Source: Mycobacterium sp. 852014-52450_SCH5900713 (GTDB lineage Bacteria > Actinomycetota > Actinomycetes > Mycobacteriales > Mycobacteriaceae). From it: a stretch of 64,000 bases of DNA. This document shows, in pieces, positions 26,717-35,345 of the stretch; position 1 is the first letter of the stretch; each line of letters starts with the position of its first letter. The notes under the pieces were generated by a model, which did not search any database, was not told where the DNA came from, and saw nothing but the letters and a program-made list of their open reading frames with translations. The position numbers were made by a program, and so were the translations under genes. Where the stretch lies: assembly GCF_001667075.1 (NCBI RefSeq), contig NZ_LZIL01000011.1:1-64000 (forward strand), read 5' to 3'.

Positions 26717-29062
26717 TCAGCCCTCCTCCCGCGCGGTCAGCATGGAGATCGCGGCCTGCCCCAGGGCGAGCCCGCCGTCGTTGGGCGGAACGACGTGGTG
26801 GGTCAGCACCTCGAATCCCGCCAGCCGCAACCGCTGACGACACGCTCTCAGCAACAACACATTCTGGAATACCCCACCGGTGAGGCCCACCAATCGGGTG
26901 GTACCGGCCACCTGACCGACCACCTTGGCGACGGCGTCCGCGACGGCCTCGTGAAAAGCCGCGGCCAGCAGCGCGGGTCGCGTGCCGGTGTAGAGCGCCG
27001 ACACCAACGTCTGCACCATCGGGGCGGGATCGATCACCCCGTCGGCGCCCACCATGAGCGGTAGCGACGGCCCGGCGTTCGTGCCCGCCGACTGCGCCAG
27101 CGCCTCCAGTTCGATGGCGGCCTGGCCTTCGTAGTCGATGCGGTGCCGCACGCCGAGCAACGAGGCGACCGCGTCGAACAGGCGGCCCATGCTCGAGCAG
27201 GGCACGCATCCGGTTCCCGTCTCCAATTGCGAACGGGTCAGGCGCAATTCGTCGGGTGTCGCGGCCGCGACGGGGGCCAGGTCGGGGGTCCAGTCGATGC
27301 CGGCCGACCACAGCTGCGAGAGCGCCATCCGCCACGGGTTGCGGACAGCCGCATCACCGCCGGGCAGTGGTACCGGTAACAGGTGGCCGGCCCGGACGAA
27401 TCGCTGGCTGTCGCGGCCGAGCCGGAGAATCTCCCCGCCCCAGATGGTCTGGTCGCATCCGTAACCCGTGCCGTCGAAGGAGACCCCGACGACGGGTTCG
27501 CCGATTCGCCCGTGCTCGGCCAGCAGCGACACCACGTGCGCGTGGTGGTGCTGGACGAGGTCCAGCGGTCGACCGTCCGCGCGGCGCTCCGCCCAGCTTC
27601 GGGTGTGATAACCAGGGTGCAGGTCGGCGGCCAACCGGGCCGGCTCACCGCGCATTTCGCTGAGTTGGTGCACCGCCCGCTCGAACGCGCGCAGCGTCTC
27701 CCAGGTGCCCATGTCGCCGATGTGCCCGGACAGGTAGGCGCGCGCGCCGTCGGTGAGGCAGAAGGTGTTCTTCAATTCCCCGCCAACGGCCAGCACTGCC
27801 GGGCCCGCGAAGTTCAAGTCGACCGGCAGCGGCGCATACCCGCGGGACCGCCGGATCGGCAGTTCGCATGCGGCCCCCTCGTCCTTCAACACCCGCACCA
27901 CCGAGTCGTCGCACGGGACGTGGATCGGGCGGTCGTGGTCGAGCACTGCATCGCACAGCGCCGGAAGGCGCTGTGCCGCATCGTCATCGGTGAAACAGAT
28001 GGGCTCGTCGGACCGGTTGGCGCTGGTGAGCACCAGCGCGTCGGGCACAAGCGCGGCAGAGGCGGGTACGGGCGCCAGCAGCAGATGATGAATGGGGGAG
28101 TACGGCAGCATCAGGCCCAGCAACGGGCTGCCGGGCGCGACGGCGTCGGCAACGGGTGCGTCCGGTCGGCGTCCCAGCAACACGATCGGCCGGGCGGGGC
28201 CCAGCAGCACGGCGGCCTCGTCGTCGTCGACGTAGGCGTAGCGGCGCGCGACGTCCAGATCACGGACCAGCATGGCAAACGGCTTGGCGCCACGCGCCTT
28301 TCGCGCCCGCAGCGCGGCGACGGCCGCGCCGTCGCTGACGGAGCAGGCCAAGTGGTTCCCGCCGACGCCCTTGACGGCCACCACCGCGCCGGCGGCCAGC
28401 GCGCGTTGGGTGGCCGCCAGCGCCGCGTCCGCTCCGTCGAGGCGTCCGCTCGCCGACCGGAACCACAGGGACGGCCCGCATTCGGGGCAGGCGATCGGCT
28501 GCGCGTGGAAGCGCCGATCCGCCGGGTCGTGATATTCGGCGGCGCAGCGCGCACACATGGGGAACCCGGACATGGTGGTGGACGGGCGGTCGTAGGGCAG
28601 CTCGCGGATGATGGTGAATCGCGGCCCGCAGTTGGTGCAGGTCACGAAGGGGTGGCGGTAGCGCCGGTCGCGTGGGTCGAAGAGTTCGGCGACGCAGTCG
28701 TCGCACGCCGCGATGTCGGGCGGAATCGGCGTCGTCTCGCCCGGGACGTCCCGGCTGGCCACGATCCGGAACCCGCGGCCGCCGCCGGCGTCGGCGGCAA
28801 GCTCGCTGACCGTGACGTCGCGGATCCGGGCCAGCGGCGGCGCCTCGGTGCGGAGACGCCGGCCGAATTCGGCGATGCGGGTGCGCTCGCCCTGGACCTC
28901 GAGGAAGACGGCGCCCGAATCGTTGCCGACAAAGCCGGACAGGCCGAGTTCGGTCGCGATGCGGTGGACGAAGGGCCGGAAGCCAACCCCCTGCACGACA
29001 CCGGTCACGGTGAAGCGCTGCCGAACGTCGCGGTGTCGCAGCAGCAGGGGGGACGAGGTCAT
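26717..29062 (-). CDS. hypF: Carbamoyltransferase HypF
   Basis: 781 aa. Makes carbamoyl-adenylate from carbamoyl phosphate and passes the carbamoyl group to the HypE Cys. Domains in order: acylphosphatase ([14 protein letters not shown], 1-95), a double zinc finger (CDDC, CTNC, CARC, CPEC, about 110-190), YrdC-like (200-390), and Kae1-like carbamoyltransferase ([27 protein letters not shown]). Full family length. The ATG at 29062 is 1 nt from the preceding hypC stop, with GGAGGT upstream. Confidence 0.96.
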   Translation of the reverse strand: MTSSPLLLRHRDVRQRFTVTGVVQGVGFRPFVHRIATELGLSGFVGNDSGAVFLEVQGERTRIAEFGRRLRTEAPPLARIRDVTVSELAADAGGGRGFRIVASRDVPGETTPIPPDIAACDDCVAELFDPRDRRYRHPFVTCTNCGPRFTIIRELPYDRPSTTMSGFPMCARCAAEYHDPADRRFHAQPIACPECGPSLWFRSASGRLDGADAALAATQRALAAGAVVAVKGVGGNHLACSVSDGAAVAALRARKARGAKPFAMLVRDLDVARRYAYVDDDEAAVLLGPARPIVLLGRRPDAPVADAVAPGSPLLGLMLPYSPIHHLLLAPVPASAALVPDALVLTSANRSDEPICFTDDDAAQRLPALCDAVLDHDRPIHVPCDDSVVRVLKDEGAACELPIRRSRGYAPLPVDLNFAGPAVLAVGGELKNTFCLTDGARAYLSGHIGDMGTWETLRAFERAVHQLSEMRGEPARLAADLHPGYHTRSWAERRADGRPLDLVQHHHAHVVSLLAEHGRIGEPVVGVSFDGTGYGCDQTIWGGEILRLGRDSQRFVRAGHLLPVPLPGGDAAVRNPWRMALSQLWSAGIDWTPDLAPVAAATPDELRLTRSQLETGTGCVPCSSMGRLFDAVASLLGVRHRIDYEGQAAIELEALAQSAGTNAGPSLPLMVGADGVIDPAPMVQTLVSALYTGTRPALLAAAFHEAVADAVAKVVGQVAGTTRLVGLTGGVFQNVLLLRACRQRLRLAGFEVLTHHVVPPNDGGLALGQAAISMLTAREEG

Positions 29063-29063
29063 C

Positions 29064-29330
29064 TCAGCCGACCTCCGGAAAGTCCGTTGGGTCCGTGCGG
29101 CCCCGGCCCATCAGCTCCAGGCCCGCCAGCGCTTGTTCCGCGCCCGCGCGGTCCGTCTTCTCGACGGCGAAGCCCATGTGAATGATTATCCAGTCGCCCG
29201 GGGCGAATGTCTCCTCCGGCAGCATGCCGACGTTGACCCTGCGCGGTTCGCCTGTGACGTCGACCAGGGCCAGCTGCCCTTCGAAGCCGTCGAGCATCCG
29301 GATCACTTGGCCGGAGATCCCTAGACACAT
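29064..29330 (-). CDS. hypC: HypC/HybG/HupF chaperone (copy 2)
   Basis: 88 aa. It begins [12 protein letters not shown]: Cys2 is kept but the usual Pro of MCLxxP is Ser. The core [17 protein letters not shown] and [14 protein letters not shown] are typical. It overlaps the protease gene by 10 nt and directly precedes hypF. It may be the large-subunit-specific chaperone working with the adjacent protease, leaving copy 1 beside hypD for general assembly; that split is inferred. Confidence 0.9.
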   Translation of the reverse strand: MCLGISGQVIRMLDGFEGQLALVDVTGEPRRVNVGMLPEETFAPGDWIIIHMGFAVEKTDRAGAEQALAGLELMGRGRTDPTDFPEVG

Positions 29331-29830
29331 GGCTCAGTACCCCCTCGGCTGGTTGCCACCGAGTGCGTCTGCAACGCCGCGACGATCTCCTCGACGGCCC
29401 GCGCGGCGCGGGGAACCGCCTGGGCCACCGGCTCGCTGAGGCCGATGCCCTCCTCGACGCTGCCCGCCTCGCACCCGACGACGACCGTGTAGGGCGGATT
29501 GCCGCCCAGCGCCCGGAGGCCGGCGAACACCGCGGCCGGATCCATGCTGTGGCCGTCGAAACCCATTGCGGTGGGATCTGATTCATGATCGGCCTGGAAC
29601 ACATGCAATGTGCCGGGGTTGCCACGGCTGGGGACCGCGTCGACGAGCACCAGGGTGTCCCAGTCCTCGAGCAGGTCGTAGGCGAGGTGCATCCCGCTGA
29701 TGCCGTAGTCGGTGACGCGCACGCTCGCGCCGTCCTGCGGGATCTCGGCGGTTCGGATCACTTCGGATCCGAATCCGTCGTCGCCCAGGAAGATGTTGCC
29801 GATGCCCGCTACCAGAATGCGCGCTGTCAT
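29321..29830 (-). CDS. Hydrogenase maturation endopeptidase (HyaD/HupD type)
   Basis: 169 aa from the ATG at 29830, which places ILVAGIGNIFLGDDGFGSEV at the N-terminus as in the family. The three expected metal or nickel-sensing positions are the acidic pair in GDDGFG, Asp in LVDAVPS and His in FDGHSMDP. It should remove the 22-residue tail of HhyL after His577 once nickel is inserted. An in-frame extension up to 29977 overlaps the peptide gene at 29842 and is not used. Confidence 0.93.
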   Translation of the reverse strand: MTARILVAGIGNIFLGDDGFGSEVIRTAEIPQDGASVRVTDYGISGMHLAYDLLEDWDTLVLVDAVPSRGNPGTLHVFQADHESDPTAMGFDGHSMDPAAVFAGLRALGGNPPYTVVVGCEAGSVEEGIGLSEPVAQAVPRAARAVEEIVAALQTHSVATSRGGTEPCV

Positions 29831-29841
29831 GTCCGGGCCGG

Positions 29842-29961
29842 TTACATCCGCCTCAGTTTCAGGTAGCGGCGGGCATCGGGCAGGGATGTCACCCCTAGCG
29901 CCAATCCGACCGCGACCACCAACGCGATGATCGCGAGGAATATCCAACCCAGGATCTCCAT
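29842..29961 (-). CDS. 39-aa membrane peptide in the hydrogenase operon (DUF6893-like)
   Basis: A 40-codon frame (stop TAA) starts at ATG 29961 behind a strong GAAAGGAG. The product begins MEILGWIFLAIIALVVAVGL and ends DARRYLKLRRM: one transmembrane helix (about residues 5-25) with a basic cytosolic tail. It resembles small actinobacterial proteins I recall as DUF6893. It lies 12 nt from both neighbours. It could anchor or recruit the cytosolic hydrogenase or a maturation factor to the membrane; that is inference. Confidence 0.75.
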   Translation of the reverse strand: MEILGWIFLAIIALVVAVGLALGVTSLPDARRYLKLRRM

Positions 29962-29973
29962 CTCGGACTCCTT

Positions 29974-31299
29974 TCACGAGTTTGCCGGGCTGCGTTGAGC
30001 TTCCAGAGGCTCGATTTCGTCGGGGGAGAAGTACAGGTAACGGCCGTACCAGTCATGCAGGTCGGCGGCCGGGTCGTCCTCGACGACGACCGCGACGTGC
30101 TTGGTGCCCTCGACGTCCTCGTGCACCGAGGTGACGCGTGCCGTCTTGCCGGCGACGAAAATGTCCTGCGCGTCGGCGTTGCGCCTCGGCCGCAATCGGA
30201 CCCGGCTGCCGCGCGCTACCCGGACCCCGTTCACCAGCACCGCATCGATTTCCGGGCGTACCGCGTTGTCGGCCAGCGGATCCCACCAATCGACCCCCTC
30301 GGGGATCTCCGGGACCAGGCCCGAGATCGCGTGGGGATCGCGCAGCACGCCGTGCAGGCGAGCCATCGCGTCGGGAGACATGGCGTCACATTGGTCGATG
30401 ATCCGCGCCGCCCGTGGATCGGTGGCCCGGGCCTGCGCCTTCTCCTCGTCCGTCATGGTCATCACGCGCAGGGTGAGGATCTCGTCGATCTCGGTGCAGT
30501 CATAGAGGGCGGTGTCGCTCTGCTCGGCGACGTCCGGGTGGTCGTAGAGGATGATCGGCGAGACCAACAGCAGGTCCCGGGTGCCGGGCGGGCCGGCCAG
30601 CACCGGAAAGCAGCGGTGCTGGCTGCACCGGGATGCCGCGTCGACCGCCGCGGGCGGCGGCTCGAGCAGCGAAACGAACTGGCCGCCCTCGAGTTCGGCG
30701 ATGAGGTGCGTTCCGATCATGGATCGCGCGATCGAGTCGTTCTTGTCCGCTGCACCGTCGCCGATGTTGCTGACCCGCACCGACACCCGGCGCAGATCGC
30801 CGTCCGCCTCGCTGGCGACCGTGAGCACGCCGCGAACCTCCCGTCGTTGCCGCACGAGCCGCCCGCCATCGAGGAATTCGATATCGGTGCCCGCGTCCGC
30901 CGTCACCGCCAGTGTCCACGGCCGGCCGTCGAGGGCGACAGGGCCGAAGGACCTTTCGCATTCGACCGCTTCGTCCCAGGTCAGCCACGATCCGCCCGGG
31001 GTGGCGAGCTCGTCGACCGGCTCGTATTCCCCTCGGGTGACTTCGCGCTCGGCCCGGCGATGCTGCAGCTGCAGGAATCGCACCATCAGGGTCAGCTCCC
31101 CGGCCCCGTCGACCAGGAACTGTGCCGCCAGGGTGTCGTCCTCGCCCAGGCCGGCCTCCGCGGCCCCGGGCGGGCCCAGAACGCCGAATTGCCAGCGTGA
31201 CTGATTCTTGCTCGAGGTGCCGCGATAGGGGTAGAGCAGGTAGCCCTCGTAAAGCACCGCGTCTGCGACGGCCCGGGCCCGGGCCCGATCCTCGTTCAC
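29974..31299 (-). CDS. Conserved hydrogenase-cluster protein, 441 aa
   Basis: I do not recognise a named family. The N-terminus (AVADAVLYEGYLLYPYRGTSSKN) is followed by a mixed alpha/beta region with a Cys/His patch (CSQHRCF, about 230). The last 90 residues (ARGSRVRLRPRRNADAQDIF, then GKTARVTSVHEDVEG and VVVEDDPA) look like an SH3/KOW-type barrel. No signal peptide or membrane helix. It overlaps the DUF6084 gene by 4 nt, so it is translationally coupled to proteins made with HhyS and HhyL. A maturation or assembly role is likely from context only. Confidence 0.7.
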   Translation of the reverse strand: MNEDRARARAVADAVLYEGYLLYPYRGTSSKNQSRWQFGVLGPPGAAEAGLGEDDTLAAQFLVDGAGELTLMVRFLQLQHRRAEREVTRGEYEPVDELATPGGSWLTWDEAVECERSFGPVALDGRPWTLAVTADAGTDIEFLDGGRLVRQRREVRGVLTVASEADGDLRRVSVRVSNIGDGAADKNDSIARSMIGTHLIAELEGGQFVSLLEPPPAAVDAASRCSQHRCFPVLAGPPGTRDLLLVSPIILYDHPDVAEQSDTALYDCTEIDEILTLRVMTMTDEEKAQARATDPRAARIIDQCDAMSPDAMARLHGVLRDPHAISGLVPEIPEGVDWWDPLADNAVRPEIDAVLVNGVRVARGSRVRLRPRRNADAQDIFVAGKTARVTSVHEDVEGTKHVAVVVEDDPAADLHDWYGRYLYFSPDEIEPLEAQRSPANS

Positions 31300-31943
31300 C
31301 GCGCCGTCTCCCGGTCCGTGTCCAGCAGCGCGATGATCGCGTGGTCGAGGTCGAGCAGCCCGTGCGCCGACTTGTAGGCGGCCAGGGCGGTGATGGTTTC
31401 GTGGCTGAGCCGCAGCCAGCCGGCGTTCGGGTAGTGCTGGGCCATCAGCTGCCGCCAGACCGTGACCGGCATGTCGTAGCGGCCTTCACAGTCCCACGGG
31501 ACTTGCTGGACGGAGAACCCGCTTTCGGATTTGACGAAAATAGTTCCGCTGAAGAGGAATTGGAGCGGCAGCGCGCCATCGCGCAGGGCATGCAGGTATT
31601 TGGCCGCGGTGACCTCGAAGTCGTAGGTGCAGTCCAGCGGCAGCGCCACCGTCGTGTTGCCGGTGAAGCCCTGCACCATCGCCGTGCAATGCTGCCAGAG
31701 AAAGGTGCGTTGGGTGCTCGCCCAGCGTTCGCGCGGCCCGAACAGGTCGAGCAACCCCTCTGCTTCGGCGTCGGAGTAGGACCGCCGCAACGGCTCGATG
31801 CGGACCTGGCAACGCAACGCGATCGCGTGCACCGGGTCGCCCGCACTTCCGCCGGTGTCGATGGCGACTCGTGCGGTCAGCACGGGGCTGACGGTGTACG
31901 GCTCGGGAACCACGTCGAGGACCGAGAAGTCGACGTCCATCAT
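31296..31943 (-). CDS. DUF6084 hydrogenase-cluster protein
   Basis: 215 aa beginning MMDVDFSVLDVVPEPYTVSP. Beta-rich throughout, with FLWQHCTAMVQGFTGNTTVALPL and YDMPVTVWRQLMAQHYPNAGW as landmarks that fit DUF6084. No catalytic motif seen. Two ATGs (31943, 31940) are available; the first overlaps the DUF5947 stop as ATGA. Context ties it to maturation or function of the hydrogenase. Confidence 0.75.
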   Translation of the reverse strand: MMDVDFSVLDVVPEPYTVSPVLTARVAIDTGGSAGDPVHAIALRCQVRIEPLRRSYSDAEAEGLLDLFGPRERWASTQRTFLWQHCTAMVQGFTGNTTVALPLDCTYDFEVTAAKYLHALRDGALPLQFLFSGTIFVKSESGFSVQQVPWDCEGRYDMPVTVWRQLMAQHYPNAGWLRLSHETITALAAYKSAHGLLDLDHAIIALLDTDRETAR

Positions 31944-32569
31944 GGCGGCGGCGTCCTCACGGCGCGCGCTTCGAGGTGGGAGAAGAACCCGTCGATGAAC
32001 TCGCGCGCCTCCTGCCCTCCGTCGAACCCACGCCACAGCATGCGCAGCCGACCGACGAATTCGTAGCAGGCGTCGATCGGTACGAGATAGCTCTGCGGCG
32101 CACCGGATTCGGGGACGCGGACCAACAGCGCCTCCACGTCGTCCGTCAGCAGACCCACCCGGGCGTCGGCGCCGCTGAGCGCGTCCCAGACGTCCAGCGC
32201 GAGCTCGGATTCGCATGCGCCCGCCGGCCCGGGGTAGAAGGCGACGGTGCGCCCGAGCGCGGAGTTTCTGAAGAAGAAGGCGACGCCCACCGGTATCTGC
32301 AGCGCCTCCCAGGCGCGGCGATCCAGCGCGAAGTCCGGGAATGACAGATACCGATCGGGCACCGCGCGGTAGCGGAGTTCCGCCCGGGAGTCGGTGAACA
32401 GCAGATAGCAGGCGCGGCACACGCACATGAGCTGGCGGTCAGCCACATTGACCACGTGCTGGTGTGCGTCCGCGATCGATTCCGAGCACATCTCACACCG
32501 CTCGCCGGCCGGTTCGGGGGCCGGCCGCTCGCTGCGGATGCGGGTCAGAACCTCGTACGGGGTCGTCAT
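31940..32569 (-). CDS. DUF5947 protein with zinc-ribbon-like cysteines
   Basis: 209 aa. A CEMC pair (about residues 25-28) and a CVCRAC group (about 49-54) could form a metal site. The remainder is alpha/beta (LSFPDFALDRRAWEALQIPVG, LVPIDACYEFVGRLR). It matches DUF5947, a family I recall only from hydrogenase neighbourhoods. It overlaps both neighbours by 4 nt. Could handle a metal or an Fe-S cluster; unproven. Confidence 0.75.
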   Translation of the reverse strand: MTTPYEVLTRIRSERPAPEPAGERCEMCSESIADAHQHVVNVADRQLMCVCRACYLLFTDSRAELRYRAVPDRYLSFPDFALDRRAWEALQIPVGVAFFFRNSALGRTVAFYPGPAGACESELALDVWDALSGADARVGLLTDDVEALLVRVPESGAPQSYLVPIDACYEFVGRLRMLWRGFDGGQEAREFIDGFFSHLEARAVRTPPP

Positions 32570-33438
32570 GCGCCGGCGCCCATCGGTTCGGCCAGCGCTA
32601 CCGATGGCACCCCGTCGCGAAGCAGCACGGGGAGCGGCTCGAGATGGGCCCCGTTGGGGCCGGCACCCGCATGCACAATGTCGAACTGCGTGCCGCAGCG
32701 CGGGCAGGCCAGCAGGGTCTCGCGCAGTCGCGCACCCGCCAACGAGTCATCACACACCGGACAGTGGTCACGATAGGCCAGTGGCAGGTCGCCGATCCTG
32801 CACACCAGCAGCGTGGTGTCCGAGACCAGGAACCCTGCCACCTCGCCGAGCTCCAGTTCGGCCAGCTCGGGTACCGGATACCAGGTCGAGCCACTCGAAT
32901 GCAGATGGGACATCAGCGAATCGGCGGGTATCACGGCCGGACCGGGCGCGGATTCGGCGGTCACCACCTCGATCGAGCCGACCTCGGGTGCGGCGGCGCG
33001 CACCGCGTCCTCGACCGCCAATTCCAGCGTCACCGCCGACGACGGACAGCTCTTGCAACTGCCGGTGAACGCCAGCCGCACGGTATCGCCGTCGACTTCG
33101 ATGAGATCGACGTCCCCGCCGTGCGAGCCCAGGTACGGCCGCACCCGGTCGAGTGCGTCGGACACCCGGCGGTGCACGTCGTGCGGGTGCAGACCGTGGA
33201 CCAGGAGCAGGCTGGCCACCAGGTCGTCGGTGGCCAGCCGCTCGGCCAGGCCAGTGCCTTGGCCGTCCCGAGCCAGCAGCATGATCCGTTCCAGCCCGGC
33301 CCCGTAGAGCCCGACCACTTCCCGGACCAACTGCTGGGCGCGCTCCTGCGCGGCCGCCCCACCCGCCGCGCAGGAATCCAGCAGGGTCTGGATTCGATCG
33401 CCCGCCGTGCGCCATTGCGCGTCTGTGTCTGAGGTCAT
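32566..33438 (-). CDS. hhyE: HhyE-like iron-sulfur protein: NifU domain plus Rieske-like domain
   Basis: 290 aa from the ATG at 33438, chosen for its GGAGGAA 6 nt upstream; an earlier start overlaps hhyL. Residues about 75-160 are a NifU C-terminal domain with CKSC (C128, C131). The C-terminal domain has a Rieske-like layout, CPVC...CPRCGTQFDI (C226, C229, C245, C248), but both Rieske His ligands are Cys. In M. smegmatis the protein encoded beside hhyL, HhyE, is proposed to relay electrons from the hydrogenase to the respiratory chain; position and Fe-S content support the same role here. Confidence 0.8.
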   Translation of the reverse strand: MTSDTDAQWRTAGDRIQTLLDSCAAGGAAAQERAQQLVREVVGLYGAGLERIMLLARDGQGTGLAERLATDDLVASLLLVHGLHPHDVHRRVSDALDRVRPYLGSHGGDVDLIEVDGDTVRLAFTGSCKSCPSSAVTLELAVEDAVRAAAPEVGSIEVVTAESAPGPAVIPADSLMSHLHSSGSTWYPVPELAELELGEVAGFLVSDTTLLVCRIGDLPLAYRDHCPVCDDSLAGARLRETLLACPRCGTQFDIVHAGAGPNGAHLEPLPVLLRDGVPSVALAEPMGAGA

Positions 33439-33467
33439 CAGGGGTTCCTCCGGGCGATCCGCGATCA

Positions 33468-35267
33468 TCACTCCCCGACGGGTGACTGCGTTGGTGTGTG
33501 CAATCTCTCCAGGGTCTTGCCCTTACCCAGGTACATGTGCACACCGCAGGGCAGGCACGGATCGAAGCTGCGCACCGTGCGCATGACGTCGATCCCCTTG
33601 AAGTTCTCCCGGCTGTTCTCCTCGAAGATCGGCTGACCCTGCACCGCGTCCTCGTACGGCCCGGGCGTGCCGTAGCTGTCACGCGGGTTGGCGTTCCAGG
33701 GGGTGGGCGGGTACGGGTGATAGTTGGCGATCTTGCCGTCGCGGATCACCATGTGGTGACTGAGCACGCCGCGGACCGCCTCGGTGAAGCCGCAACCGAT
33801 GGCTTCGTCGGGCACCTCGAACTTCTCCCAGGTCTTGGTGCGTCCGGCCCGGATTTCCCCGAGCGCCTTCTCGGCGAAGTGCAGCGCGCACGCTGCCGCG
33901 TAGGCCTGGAAGTAGGTGCGCGCCCGGTCGCGCTCGATCGTGTTGCTGCCGTATTTCGGGATCTTCCACTCGAACTCGACCGGACCCTTGAGCGCGGTCT
34001 TGGGCAAATTGATCTTGACGCTGTTGCCGGTCGCCTTGACGTAGCCGATGTCGACCAGGCCGGCCAGCGCGGTGGCCCACAACCGGGCCAGCGGGCCGCC
34101 GCCGGTGTCCAGCGCCAGGTGGTCCTTGCCGTCGAACCAGCGCGGCGACATCACCCAGCTGTACTTGCCGCCGTCCAAGTCCCGCTTCTGCGGGTGCGGG
34201 TTGGTGTGCTGATTCCACGGGTGGCGCCGGTCCACCGCGTTGCCCAGTGGGTCGGTCTTGACGAACATCTCCTGCTCGGTCCAGTCGTCGTAATACGAAC
34301 TGCCCAACAGGATCCGGATGCCGAGGTTGATGTCCACCAGGGAGTGGGTGACCAGCTTGCCGTCGACCACCACGCCCGGGGTCACGAACATGGCGTTACC
34401 CCAGCGCTCCATGTCCTTGTACGCGAAGTTGCACACCTCGGGGTCCTGGAAGGAGCCCCAGCAGCCGAGCAGGGTGCGGCGCAGCCCGACCTTCTCGTAA
34501 CCCGGCAGTGCCTCGTAGAAGAAGTCGAACAGGTCGTCGTGCATCGGCACGACCTTCTTCATGAACTCCACATACCGCATCAACCGCGTCATGTAGTCGG
34601 TCATCAGCTGGATGGTCGCAACGGTGCCGACCCCGCCGGGGTACAGCGTGGACGGATGCACGTGGCGACCTTCCATGAGGCAGAACATCTCTCGCGTCCA
34701 GCGGCTGACCACCAGTGCCTCGCGGTAGAACTCGCCGCTGAAGGGGTTGAGCGAACGCATGATGTCGGCGATCGTCTTGTAACCGTGCGCGTCGGCGTGC
34801 GGCGCCGGGGTCTTCTCCGCCAGCGAAAGCACGCTCGGGTTGGTCTCGGAGACCATCTTTTCGCAGAAGTCCACCCCGACCAGGTTTTCCTGGAAGATGT
34901 TGTGGTCGAACATGTATTCCGCGGCCTCACCTAGGTTGACGATCCACTCGCCGAGGTGCGGCGGCTTGACCCCGTACGCCATGTTCTGCGTGTAGCACGA
35001 ACAGGTGGCGTGGTTGTCGCCGCAGATGCCGCAAATGCGGCTGGTGATGAAGTGGGCGTCGCGGGGATCCTTGCCTTTCATGAAGATCGAGTAGCCGCGG
35101 AAGATCGACGACGTGCTGTGGCACTCGACGACTTCGCGGTTCTCGAAGTCGATCTTGGTGTAGATGCCCAAGCTGCCCACGATCCTGGTGATGGGGTCCC
35201 AGGCCATGTCGACCAGTTGGCCGGGTTCCCGCTTGGCGTGGGTGGGCTCCGGAATGATGGTTGTCAT
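33468..35267 (-). CDS. hhyL: [NiFe]-hydrogenase large subunit, group 1h type
   Basis: 599 aa. Nickel ligands are in RICGIC (C79, C82) and DPCLPCGVH (C571, C574, His577). The tail after His577 is 22 residues, to be removed by the protease at 29321. The length, and segments such as MAWDPITRIVGSLGIYTKID, fit the long actinobacterial (group 1h, formerly group 5) subunits rather than the shorter group 2a ones. It catalyses H2 oxidation at the NiFe centre. It follows hhyS by 78 nt. Subgroup should be confirmed by phylogeny. Confidence 0.95.
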   Translation of the reverse strand: MTTIIPEPTHAKREPGQLVDMAWDPITRIVGSLGIYTKIDFENREVVECHSTSSIFRGYSIFMKGKDPRDAHFITSRICGICGDNHATCSCYTQNMAYGVKPPHLGEWIVNLGEAAEYMFDHNIFQENLVGVDFCEKMVSETNPSVLSLAEKTPAPHADAHGYKTIADIMRSLNPFSGEFYREALVVSRWTREMFCLMEGRHVHPSTLYPGGVGTVATIQLMTDYMTRLMRYVEFMKKVVPMHDDLFDFFYEALPGYEKVGLRRTLLGCWGSFQDPEVCNFAYKDMERWGNAMFVTPGVVVDGKLVTHSLVDINLGIRILLGSSYYDDWTEQEMFVKTDPLGNAVDRRHPWNQHTNPHPQKRDLDGGKYSWVMSPRWFDGKDHLALDTGGGPLARLWATALAGLVDIGYVKATGNSVKINLPKTALKGPVEFEWKIPKYGSNTIERDRARTYFQAYAAACALHFAEKALGEIRAGRTKTWEKFEVPDEAIGCGFTEAVRGVLSHHMVIRDGKIANYHPYPPTPWNANPRDSYGTPGPYEDAVQGQPIFEENSRENFKGIDVMRTVRSFDPCLPCGVHMYLGKGKTLERLHTPTQSPVGE

Positions 35268-35345
35268 CGCACTTCTTCTTCCCGCTGTGGGCTCTTGAGC
35301 TCGAAGGCTCAGATTTGAGACGAAGCGCGCCGACCCGGTAGCGAG

